The notes beneath the pieces were generated by a model. That model was not told where the DNA came from. It did no database searches and saw nothing but the letters and a program-made list of their open reading frames with translations. 15,252 nucleotides of DNA from Smittium culicis (taxonomy: Eukaryota; Kickxellomycota; Harpellomycetes; Harpellales; Legeriomycetaceae): assembly GCA_001970855.1 (NCBI GenBank), contig LSSN01000783.1, positions 1 through 15,252 of the forward strand, given 5' to 3'. Shown in pieces: positions 1 to 7,989 of the stretch (position 1 is its first letter; each line of letters begins with the position of its first letter). The position numbers and the translations under genes are program-made.

Positions 1-1
1 A

Positions 2-907
2 CGTGTCTGCCGTAGATCCAGGTACAGTTCTATCCAGCAGCGCTTTCTAGACTGGGGAATCTCGAACAAGATATATACGCCAATTTCTGCGCCTCAAGTC
101 ATCAACTACCTGGAGGAAATTTACACTGTGGATAAGCTAAAGGTGGGATCAATCAAGGCTTACAAGTTAGCAATTCTACAGCTATCAGATAATCCAGCCG
201 AGCTAGCCGCCCATCCAATGTTCTCAGAATTTATCAAATCATTGGATGAAAATTCAATTAAATCGTTCATAATGCCTGTTATGGATATATCACCGGTTAT
301 CAAATTACTTCGAGAATGGGGTCAAAACTATACCCTTACGGTTAAACAAATCACAGAAAAACTTTTCTGGTTGCTATCAGTAACAGGTTATGACCGAGCC
401 AGCGACATCCATAGGATCGACGACCAGCGCAGTCATATCGACCAAGGGGTACTAAACCTAGTATTAGTAGCTCCTAAAGAAAAACGAGGTGGCCGCCCGA
501 TTGAAAAACCATGCCAGATCAACCCCCACACCGATATAATATTATGCCCAGTTAATGCATATATGGTATACAAGGAAAAGATAGCAGCCAATCTTTGTCC
601 AACCCCTCATGCTAACAATAGCAATTGGATAGTTAATAGGCTTATCAGGTATGTCAATGATACCTCAAAACCTCTATCAGTAGATAGTATAACAAGATAT
701 ATCCACACGATATCTGATCTAATACGCCGCAACCCTGAAGCACCAATCCACAAAGGCAGAGCAATCGGTGCTACCTTAGCCGCAAACGCCAGAGTATCAT
801 CAGATGATATAGTTTCGCACACCTTTTTGTCGAACTATACAATCTTTGATACGTATTATCGACTCTCAAGAAATTCCTCGAATAACTTGACCGAGTCGAT
901 TCTATAA
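2..907 (+). CDS. DIRS-type tyrosine recombinase, 3' part (5' end outside window)
   Basis: The frame is open from base 2 to a TAA at 905-907 and gives 301 residues, so the start lies off the left edge. The GTG at 128 is internal. The first 60 or so residues look like the helical core-binding (SAM-like) domain of tyrosine recombinases, and the rest is the catalytic domain. Visible catalytic-site candidates are Arg132 in GYDRASDIHRI, Lys159/161 in the basic PKEKRGGRP turn, His250 and Arg253 in the HKGR box, His273, and a Tyr285/Tyr286 pair as nucleophile. The enzyme would integrate a circular DNA copy of the element by strand exchange. The inverted repeats just downstream suggest a DIRS-like retroelement rather than a Crypton, but no reverse transcriptase is in view. 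No frame break is seen, so this domain may be intact. Confidence 0.85.
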   Translation, partial: RVCRRSRYSSIQQRFLDWGISNKIYTPISAPQVINYLEEIYTVDKLKVGSIKAYKLAILQLSDNPAELAAHPMFSEFIKSLDENSIKSFIMPVMDISPVIKLLREWGQNYTLTVKQITEKLFWLLSVTGYDRASDIHRIDDQRSHIDQGVLNLVLVAPKEKRGGRPIEKPCQINPHTDIILCPVNAYMVYKEKIAANLCPTPHANNSNWIVNRLIRYVNDTSKPLSVDSITRYIHTISDLIRRNPEAPIHKGRAIGATLAANARVSSDDIVSHTFLSNYTIFDTYYRLSRNSSNNLTESIL

Positions 908-946
908 TTTGGAGTAACTTAATATGTCTCATCCTCTGAAGTATAA

Positions 947-1017
947 TGTAATAATTAACCAAGCTCTTTAGAGCGAATATTAATTTATATTATATGAAAA
1001 GAGGAGACATATTAAGT
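947..1017. repeat. Left arm of 71-bp inverted repeat
   Basis: This arm matches the reverse complement of 1181-1251 at 66 of 71 positions, and all five differences are transitions. It is preceded at 917-946 by a partial direct copy of the other arm (ACTTAATATGTCTC, then a diverged stretch). So a direct fragment and an inverted copy abut, as expected for the internal complementary region of a DIRS element. Confidence 0.85.
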
Positions 1018-1180
1018 CCCACCCACCCAATACCCAATTACCTTTGCCTAAAGATGATAAGGATAACACTAACGCGTACTTTACATTCTATAGTATAAAA
1101 TTTTTATTAGCTCATTTTATTTCACTTTATTTTTATTGGTTTTTAATTTTCGGTTTAGTATTATCCAATATGATGGTGAC

Positions 1181-1251
1181 ACTTAATATGTCTCCCCTTC
1201 TCGTATAATATAAATTAATATTCGCTCTAAAGAGCTCGATTAATTATTACA
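1181..1251. repeat. Right arm of 71-bp inverted repeat (candidate right terminal repeat)
   Basis: Partner of 947-1017. The arm runs from ACTTAATATGTCTCC to TTAATTATTACA. The 163-bp spacer between the arms begins with a C-rich run (CCCACCCACCC) and has no open frame. This is the most likely right terminal repeat of the element. Confidence 0.8.
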
Positions 1252-1710
1252 CAAAGAAGATCAGAATATTTTTAATTCAATAAAACTTCAAGAGAAAAAT
1301 AAATAAAAATAACGAGACAGTACGAAACTTATTAACTTAGAATAGACACAAAAATAGTTAGAAACCAATAATATATATTTTTTAAACTCAGAGAACCTTT
1401 AGTTTGCTCTAAAATTCTAGTTAGTTTTATCTTTTATAATTAAATTAATACTATAGTTTAAATAAAAAAATAAATAGCATCGAAATAAGAGTAAAAAGTA
1501 AATATGAAACTTAAAACTCATAAATTCTCAAAGCTAAAAATTTGATTTAAACTTGAATCATTATTTATATTATAACCTTTAATTCAAAAATTCTTAGATA
1601 AAAAAAATAGTTTTTTTTTTTTGAAACATATTTCAGTATATACATTCCTTGTATACCGAATCAAATCCTTAATCAAAAATAAAGATAGTGTTATGTTTAA
1701 AACTTTCAAA
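1252..1710. other. AT-rich non-coding stretch
   Basis: No sustained frame and no recognisable gene. It contains an A-run followed at once by a T-run of about a dozen bases near 1600-1622. Otherwise it is simple AT-rich sequence. Confidence 0.6.
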
Positions 1711-1713
1711 AAT

Positions 1714-1724
1714 GTATAAAAAAT
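1714..1724 (+). promoter_or_regulatory. TATA-like box upstream of candidate small RNA
   Basis: GTATAAAAAAT lies about 25-30 bases upstream of the 5' end proposed for the structured RNA. That is the spacing of TATA boxes in external Pol III promoters such as U6 genes. In a genome this AT-rich, such a box alone is weak evidence. Confidence 0.35.
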
Positions 1725-1740
1725 AAAGGACGAGAAAAAC

Positions 1741-1848
1741 CGGCATCGCGATTTCCATGTGTCAAAGTTGATACAATACTGCCTTCGCAGAGGAGATGAA
1801 TCATTTAAGGAAGAATGTGTTGAATTCGGAATCGCGACTTCTTTTTTT
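1741..1848 (+). ncRNA. Candidate Pol III-type structured small RNA, class unknown
   Basis: This is an island of higher GC in AT-rich DNA. A terminal stem pairs TCGCGATTTCC (1746-1756) with GGAATCGCGA (1828-1837): 10 pairs with one bulged T. Inside it, CAATAC (1774-1779) can pair with GTGTTG (1817-1822), with one wobble. A hairpin, CTGC-CTTC-GCAG, fills 1779-1790 and shares its first base with that stem, so the two cannot both form in full. A run of seven T (1842-1848) follows directly, as for Pol III termination, and a TATA-like box lies upstream. A closed end-to-end stem, about 105 nt and a T-run also describe Y-type or vault-type RNAs, but no family motif is recognised. It is not U6, because the invariant ACAGAGA is missing. 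Confidence 0.45.
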
Positions 1849-1859
1849 CATTAATATCG

Positions 1860-3020
1860 GTGCATAAAGCGGCTTCATTTATGCTTTCATAGTTTATGCA
1901 TTTAGTTTAAGCACATAATTATTCTGTAATATCCACTGTTTATTTTATTTGTACTTATAAGCCTACAGATGTTATTAGCCTAACTAAGTGTAAAAGATTG
2001 AATATTTTTTAAGAATAGATAGATAGGATAAAGGTAAGTAGAAACTAATTCAAAAAAAAGATGAAAAACCCCAAATTGGGAAAAACCTTTTGATTTATAT
2101 AAAAATAGTGTTAGATAAAACAATTCCTAACTGCAGTTATATAAGCTATTATAAATAGCTCGTTTTAGGACACTTTGTAATGTTACGACTATGTAATCAC
2201 AGTGCGTAATATTTGTTTATTACTTTAGCCAAATTTCTACTTTAAGAATTATTAAGTGACTGAATATAAATATTGTTTTGTATATTGGTTTTAGTTGGAA
2301 TCATATTCCTTTTATTTATTTTTTATATGACCTTTTTAAGCTTAAAAAGATAACGTGAAATTTAAAGCAATCAAGGCTGTTTCTATACCTTTCGTATTCA
2401 TACTTTGTGTGTGAATACGCTTTACTAACGATATTTTTTAGTAGAAGAATACTTTATATCAAAATGCTACTATTATAATAGCGGCAATACAACAATATAA
2501 TATCAATATAAACAATAATATAGTATTAATATAACTCTGAAGCATTTAATATTTGGGAACATGTTGCACACTAATTTATTCAACAATAACGCACGCATTT
2601 GTTGTTTCCACACTTATTACCTGCGTGTTTCGCAACAGTAACAATGGATTACGCAAACACAATATGTGATTATGTAATCATTGTTTCAAGCATTTCTTAT
2701 ATAATGGAATGCATTATTAAAGATTTTCATTGTTGGGTACAACAATTCTTTATTTGTACTTAAAATTTATTATTATATTTATTAATTTCGATAAGGTTAT
2801 TACCTTGTATAAATTTATATTACGAAGTGTCTAGGAAAAAAAAGGTATAAGAAGGAGTGGAAGGGAAAAGATGAAGGCAGTTTTTTTTTTTTGCAGATAA
2901 TATTTTTCCAATAAAAATACTTTTAACTAGTGAGTAAATTATTACGTATTGCCTTCGGGTAAAAGTTACAATTTAAATAAAATTGTACTATTAAATAATA
3001 AAAATAAATTAAAATTTAAA
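1860..3020. other. AT-rich non-coding stretch with small hairpins
   Basis: No gene is seen. Two hairpins stand out. One is an 8-bp perfect stem, CGTATTCA (2393-2400) with TGAATACG (2412-2419). The other is an 11-bp stem with one bulge, ACAATGGATTAC (2641-2652) with GTAATCATTGT (2674-2684). The second lies in a slightly GC-richer patch at about 2558-2690. A T12 run begins at about 2880. Confidence 0.5.
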
Positions 3021-3024
3021 ATAA

Positions 3025-3210
3025 TTAACCCTTTCATGGACAGTAGACTTTTTTTGACCTATTAAATATAGCCAACTGTGTATAATTAAAATTTTAATTT
3101 CTAGGTCTTGAGAAGTAATGAAAAATTACAGCAAATAATAAACTTTCTCATGAGTCATAAACGAATCATAAAAATAAAGGTTTCAAAGAGAATTGGACGG
3201 AATATTTTTG
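3025..3210 (+). mobile_element. TTAA-flanked short element, family 1, copy A (degraded right end)
   Basis: The left end is TTAACCCTTTC at 3025. Inside are the family-1 landmarks GCAAATAATAAA (3131-3142) and CATAAACGAATCAT (3156-3169), in the same order and spacing as in the 4657-4850 copy. The right inverted end is not clear, so the end coordinate is approximate. Confidence 0.6.
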
Positions 3211-3411
3211 CCCGAGCTAATTTTTTTTGACTTTGTTTTATATAGTTTTTCTTATTATAATGCTTCCAATATTTATAAAATATAATAAATAGTAAATCGA
3301 GATTTAAAATAATTTGCCAAAAAAAAAAACGCCTTTTCCTAAAGTGGATTTAGCAACATATTTATAAATCATTTTAATTTCTTTATTTCAGCCTAACCTG
3401 TATAATAATTC

Positions 3412-3577
3412 TCCACCTGCTCTAGCGCAATTTAATATTCGGAGATTATTAGTTAATAATTAATGCGGAGGAACCTGGATTCAGGTGAAAATCTCATAGG
3501 AAACCGTGTCCAGTCATTCGCATTGATAATTATTTCGAATTAGAATTTGGTTGTTCACCAAATTCTATAAGGGTGGA
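3412..3577. ncRNA. Block of nested inverted repeats, candidate structured RNA
   Basis: Several stems are compatible with one another. TCCACC (3412-3417) pairs with GGTGGA (3572-3577) and closes the block. AATAATTAATGCG (3455-3467) pairs with CGCATTGATAATTATT (3519-3534): 13 pairs and a 3-nt bulge. ACCTG (3473-3477) pairs with CAGGT (3482-3486) across a 4-nt loop. TAGAATTTGGT (3541-3551) pairs perfectly with ACCAAATTCTA (3557-3567) across a 5-nt loop. The GC content is above that of the flanks. Strand and class are unknown; a foldback-type mobile fragment is the main alternative. Confidence 0.35.
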
Positions 3578-3963
3578 TTTCCTTTCTACAGACGGTAAAG
3601 GGTACAATAAATAAACGAGCCAAGGGTTAAGAATTTTTCATTTTTATTTCTCTCAAAATATGTATAAAAATTGAATAGTGTTTATTGGTTATATATAATA
3701 TGGGAATGATTTTTATGCTTTTCGGAGGCGGTTGGTATTTTTTGATCCGCAAAAATAATCCAGTCATGTGGAAAGTTGATAAATGAATATAGGAGATTAT
3801 TTCGAGGAGTAGAACTTTTCCTACTTAGCAACATAGCTTATATTTTTAAATCTTATTGAATTTATCATCGAAAGAATTATCCGATACTTGTAATTAGTTT
3901 TTGATACTTTTTATTACTGTGTAAATAAATTTTCCGTGGGAAAAAAAATTATATGATACAACC

Positions 3964-4162
3964 AATAGCTTATACTAAATCGTTATAGCAAATGGGGTTT
4001 CTATAAAAAATAGTTCCGTCTTCTATTAAGTTTATCACATAATTGTTTATTTAACTTAATTAGCTATTGATTACAGGTTATCCAGTAATAAAATACTATT
4101 ATCTGTTTATCCAGCTATGTTTAATAAGGATTTATAAGTTTTTTTTCCCCAGAAAGGGCTAA
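3964..4162 (+). mobile_element. Short TTAA-type element, family 2, degraded copy H
   Basis: The right end, CCCCAGAAAGGG followed by CTAA, resembles the family-2 end. The upstream stretch TTATCCAGTAATAAA...TTATCCAGCTA aligns with the paired TCCAAT landmarks of the other family-2 copies. The left end is too diverged to see and is set by the usual length of 199 bp. Confidence 0.4.
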
Positions 4163-4176
4163 AAATATGATTTAAT

Positions 4177-4336
4177 CAATTTGTAAAGCGTGCGGGTATA
4201 TTAGCCGATTTACGGATGTTAGAATCAACCAATTATTAATTTATTGTAGATTACAGCAGATAATAAATTTAATTTTATATCATGAATGAATCATTAGCTT
4301 CATTTTTTTAAATGAAACAGGAAGGGAGAGGGTTAA
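4177..4336 (+). mobile_element. Short TTAA-type element, family 1, copy G
   Basis: The right end is GGGAGAGGG followed by TTAA (4333-4336). The right half carries the family-1 landmarks CAGATAATAAATTTA and CATGAATGAATCATTA. The left end is weak and is placed by similarity of AAAGCGTGCGG to the CACGTGCGG of copy B. One base separates it from the next element. Confidence 0.5.
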
Positions 4337-4337
4337 A

Positions 4338-4536
4338 TTAACCCTTAGGGGGACGTTGGGCTTTTTTTGAGCAGTCAAAACCAGCCAACCATATGGCATT
4401 TTGAATTATTAACAATCAATGGTGATAATTTATTCGCTATTTTATATACTACATCCAATAATAAACTATTTTAATTCAGCTTATCCAATTATTATTTTTA
4501 AAAAAGTTTAAGAGTTTTGGCCCCTGAAAGTGTTGA
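4338..4536 (+). mobile_element. Short TTAA-type element, family 2, copy F (199 bp)
   Basis: It starts TTAACCCTTAGGGGGACGTT and ends GGCCCCTGAAAGTG followed by TTGA. Across its length it aligns with the reverse complement of 13872-14070, which is also 199 bp, including a shared GGCTTTTTTTGA near the end and the TCCAATAATAAA...TATCCAATTATTATTTTT interior. The matching lengths and ends argue that these are real element boundaries. Confidence 0.7.
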
Positions 4537-4656
4537 TGAGCTGCAAAAATTGGCAAGTGACACTAATCGAGTTTTTATAGCTCCAAATTTCTGTGATTTA
4601 TTGCCCAATTAAAAAGTCAATCAAACTAAGAATTTTATAAAAGTGTGTCAGCTACT

Positions 4657-4850
4657 TTAACCCTTTCACGTGCGGTAGACCAAAAATGGTCTACCTAATA
4701 TAACCAATTATGTTCAGCTAAAATACTCTAACTCCGAGATTAACTCGTGTATTGGATTGCTGAAGAATAGGAGCAAATAATAAATTTAGATATATATTAT
4801 AAACGAATCAATAATTTTTTTTTATAGAGCGATGAACGGGAAAGGGTTAA
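4657..4850 (+). mobile_element. Short TTAA-flanked element, family 1, best copy B (194 bp)
   Basis: A perfect TTAA lies at each edge. The ends are CCCTTTC (left) and GAAAGGG apart from one base (right, GGGAAAGGG). Flanking TTAA with CCC...GGG ends is the signature of piggyBac-superfamily transposition. There is no coding capacity, so it would depend on a transposase encoded elsewhere. The interior landmarks GCAAATAATAAATTTA and ATAAACGAATCAATAA recur in the other family-1 copies. A short local palindrome, GGTAGACC AAAAAT GGTCTACC (4674-4695), sits just inside the left end. Confidence 0.75.
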
Positions 4851-5418
4851 ATGAAAAAAGGCGTTTTTAATTTTTTAGACTAATTGTCCTTGAAAGGATT
4901 TTAAGGAAAGAAAAAAAGAAATGTATATAAGGGTCCGATGTTCAAAAGCCAGCAAGTTTAGGTTGGTAATTTGTATATTTAGAGAAAAGCCACTAAAAAA
5001 AGGGTTGGGGTGTATATAATAAGATTGACTGATTACAAATATTTAATTTTGAAAGGACTAATTATCAAAGTCTTTCATCAAAATGCCAACTAAGCGAATA
5101 GGCACCCCTAACTAAGTTTATTATTATTTGTTTTCCCCAAGAGTAATATTAACTAATAATCGCCTACAGAGATAAAGACAATTAAATGCGTTACATAAAT
5201 TCAATGGGAAAGAAAAGAAGTTGTGTAATAAATAACCTAAAAAGTTTAAATGGGCTATTGCTGAACTCAACTATTCGCTAAAACTAATAGCAAATAAAAA
5301 TAGAATTGATATTGGCCAGTAAGTATAGTATTAGGCAATTAAATATCTAAGCTACCCAATGGGCGAGAGTTGTTATATTCAGATAATAGCCAACAAGGGA
5401 GGGAGGCTTGTATGTTTT
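4851..5418. other. AT-rich non-coding stretch
   Basis: No gene is seen in either strand. A few scattered GAAAGGA/TCCTT-type words resemble decayed ends of the short elements nearby, but no full copy can be drawn. Confidence 0.5.
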
Positions 5419-5611
5419 TTAACTCTTTCTGGTGTAACACATGAAATCTATGAAAAATCCTAATTGGATAAGCTAGTTTAAATTGGATATTTATTGGACA
5501 ATTATTTAATTATAGCCAATAAAATATTTAATTGCCTTATTGATGTATCATGTTGTATTATAGTTGGATAATTAAGATAGCGTAAAAAATGCAGTGTTTC
5601 TGAAAGGTTAT
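5419..5611 (-). mobile_element. Short TTAA-type element, family 2, copy I (193 bp)
   Basis: The left edge is TTAACTCTTTCTGGTG and the right edge is TTTCTGAAAGG followed by TTAT. Read on the minus strand, the interior contains TCCAATAAATATCCAATT and GCTTATCCAATTAGGATTTTT, which line up with the interior of copies F and E. The ends are partly decayed. Confidence 0.55.
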
Positions 5612-5835
5612 ACAAATTAATCATTAAAAGGAGAAAAGCATGAAAAAAAAATTTTGTAATATTATTTCCTTTAATATCAAGTCAAGGCATAATTTTTAGG
5701 GGCTTACCCTTTTGTTTTTTAACTTTTAGCTAGTATTATACCTATTTATCTAACCTTTATCATTATAAATACATGGACTGATACGACACGCGAATATATA
5801 GTAATAATTTTTTATTTACTTCATTCTAATTAATA

Positions 5836-7452
5836 ATGCCTTTCTATAAAGCCCATTTCAACTTTACGAAATTTCCGAAGCCCCAAAATATATTCACTCA
5901 AAATGCTAGAGTCAACGTAGAGAATAATTTTTACATGCCATTAGGCCCTGAAACACTTTACCCAAAGCTTTGCAAATTTCGAGAGACAATCTATGATATT
6001 CCGGCAGGTTTTCATTTTAAAAACGTGATTTTTTTCTTGTCGAATCTTTGGATTAGATCTTGTCGCTCATCAATAGAAAATATTGCCCACAAATATAAAA
6101 CTCGCGCTAAATTATGCAGAATATCTTCTTTGCGCGATACCAACGAATTTCATGATATGCCTAACAAGAGCTCTAAATGCTTTATGAACAGAATTCAATT
6201 CAACGCGTTCAAAAAAAGAGTTACTGCTAGCATTTTTACAAACAATCACCTATTTTTATTTAATGATCCCTGCTTACACTGCCGTAGTTTTAATTCTTCT
6301 TCTAAAAGATTCTTCTCCTCGAACTATTCCAAAAACCAATCTTTCGATGAAAAAAGTTCGCGTTTTACAAAACAACAACATCTAATTAAGTATAAGAGTA
6401 AATTCTGCTCAATAAAGCTCAATATTTTACTAAATTGCCACAACATTGGATCTATTCCTGTAGAAATTAGTTATTCTGAAGCTCAGCCTTCTGCGAAAAC
6501 CTTTCTTGAGTTTAATACAATCAATCGCTCCAATCGTTTAGATAAAGTTGTAGAGCTGTTCAGTATTTGTCCTTCCACCCTAATAAACTTTCTATTTCTT
6601 TCCTCTAAAAAAGCTCTAGGGCTCGTTTACCAAGGCCTGTTGAATTACTTTTACAAATTTCTATTTCGACTTTCTAATTTCTTACTCAAGATTTTACAAG
6701 AAAATTATTCTCTTTCCCCTACCCAAAGTAATGACCAAATCTATATTCAAAATACCAAAGTTCCAAGTGACTGTGTAACCATGAGTTTACCACTGACATC
6801 CTCTTTACCAAACTTTATTCCTTCAACTCATAACGCTTGTGAATCTACTACTACTGACATTGAATCCCTATTTTCTAAATCTGAAGAAAATTTAAAATAC
6901 CATTTAAGCAATATGAAATCTTTGATATTGTACCTTTCTAAAGTTAACATAAAGGTTACTTATGTTCTTGATCCAAAAACTAACAACTCTCTTGTCGTCG
7001 CGTTTGATTCTTTACAAGTTCCAAATTCAAAAGCTCTCGAGGATATTATTACTTCAATCGGCCTTTCCCTAGACTCTTTAGGCGCAACTATATCACAGCC
7101 TGGATCTCACCATCTTCAAGATCTCGATACTCCAAAACCACAACTTGATCACTATTTAAACTCCCCAAGCTCATCAATTCATTCCGATTCTTTAACATGC
7201 AACGATTCTTATTCAACATCTACTGATACAAGCTCTTGGGCAGACACTGTAACATCTGAATACTTTGATGAAATGCTCGAGTCCTCTTTTTACTCTGACT
7301 ACAGCTCTTTGGTTTCGTCTAAAGAGTTTGATAAAAAATTCAAAACCTTCAAAAACGAATCTGATGATATCAACCACTTTATCAACAGTCTGGATTTCCT
7401 ACCATCTCCAAATTTCAACCAATACAAGCAATCTTCTCTAGTCCTGTTTTAG
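5836..7452 (+). CDS. Uncharacterised 538-aa protein, possibly mitochondrial
   Basis: A single uninterrupted frame in DNA where long ORFs are otherwise rare. The ATG is the first after an in-frame stop just upstream. I do not recognise the family with confidence. Residues 1-200 are rich in basic and aromatic residues and poor in acidic ones; RSFNSSSKRFFSS (151-163) looks like a mitochondrial presequence cleavage area but is far from the N-terminus. Residues 240-290 are hydrophobic and may form one or two membrane-associated helices. Residues 340-415 look folded: a predicted helix (ENLKYHLSNMKSLILYLSKV), then strands with NSLVVAF and a GLSLDSLGA turn. This faintly recalls a fungal family around yeast stationary-phase protein Spg5, a weak lead only. 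Residues 420-510 are Ser/Thr/Asp-rich and probably disordered. It converges with the UbiB-like gene, 537 bp apart. Confidence 0.7.
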   Translation: MPFYKAHFNFTKFPKPQNIFTQNARVNVENNFYMPLGPETLYPKLCKFRETIYDIPAGFHFKNVIFFLSNLWIRSCRSSIENIAHKYKTRAKLCRISSLRDTNEFHDMPNKSSKCFMNRIQFNAFKKRVTASIFTNNHLFLFNDPCLHCRSFNSSSKRFFSSNYSKNQSFDEKSSRFTKQQHLIKYKSKFCSIKLNILLNCHNIGSIPVEISYSEAQPSAKTFLEFNTINRSNRLDKVVELFSICPSTLINFLFLSSKKALGLVYQGLLNYFYKFLFRLSNFLLKILQENYSLSPTQSNDQIYIQNTKVPSDCVTMSLPLTSSLPNFIPSTHNACESTTTDIESLFSKSEENLKYHLSNMKSLILYLSKVNIKVTYVLDPKTNNSLVVAFDSLQVPNSKALEDIITSIGLSLDSLGATISQPGSHHLQDLDTPKPQLDHYLNSPSSSIHSDSLTCNDSYSTSTDTSSWADTVTSEYFDEMLESSFYSDYSSLVSSKEFDKKFKTFKNESDDINHFINSLDFLPSPNFNQYKQSSLVLF

Positions 7453-7989
7453 TGGTATAGTGGGTCACTTTTCTCAATTAGTATTTTTTATCAGCATTTT
7501 TTTTTATAGGGCAAATCTAGCTTCAAACCTATTATCATATAGGCTATACCTAAGTCAGAGCATCATTTGTTGCCCGTTCATCTTGTATTCCAAGTAATTA
7601 CTGCAGCCTTTCGCATTGCGTACTATAATAACGTTATTGCCTAATCAATTACCCTTCCCCTTCCCTCGCAATGTGTTTTTTTTTATCAAAGACGAAAATT
7701 TTTTTTTTTAGTTACAAATTCTAGCGCTAGTTTATTATCAATAAAAACTTTACCGAAAATTTTTATATCGAAATAAGAATGCCTTTTTATCTTTATTTTT
7801 AAACTTATTTATGATAAAAAAAAACGCTAATACAAGTATCTAATCAAGAATAAATAATGTTATTCATTACTTAAAGTCTATACAATCTAAAGTTTTACCA
7901 GTTTACGAAAAAGAAAAAAAAACTACACTCACTTTCAATAAATATAAAAGTATAAATGAAGATATTGATCTAGCAAATAGGCAAACGTT
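7453..7989. other. Intergenic space between two convergent genes
   Basis: It holds the 3' flanks of both neighbours and no gene of its own. An inverted pair, CGCATTGCG (about 7612-7620) and CGCAATGTG (about 7667-7675), surrounds a pyrimidine-rich CCCTTCCCCTTCCCTC run. Several T-runs follow. Confidence 0.5.

Larger units (their letters stand above)
1..1251 (+). mobile_element. 3' portion of a DIRS-like tyrosine-recombinase retroelement
   Basis: A recombinase reading frame is followed within 40 bp by a large split inverted repeat, with no target-site duplication visible. DIRS elements end in inverted terminal repeats with an internal complementary region next to the recombinase gene, and the layout here agrees with that. 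The exact right end is uncertain; 1251 is where the inverted match stops. The left end, gag and RT/RNase H would lie upstream of the window. Confidence 0.6.

Noticed and set aside
607..962. Two short minus-strand ORFs opposite the recombinase
   Set aside because: No family resemblance; they overlap a well-supported recombinase frame and its repeat.
1741..1848. U6 snRNA
   Set aside because: Length, TATA box, T-run and scattered matches (ACAATAC, GATGA-TCA, AAGGA) recall U6, but the invariant ACAGAGA box and the CCCCTGC segment are absent and the closing end-to-end stem is not a U6 feature.
3463..3543. Short plus-strand frame beginning MRRNLDSGENL
   Set aside because: Only 26 codons, no family match, no supportive splice sites, and it lies inside the nested-stem block.
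4338..4352. Telomere-like repeat (TTAACCCTTAGGGGG)
   Set aside because: Only one unit, and it is the end of a 199-bp element whose other copy reads TTAACCCTTTCAGGGG.
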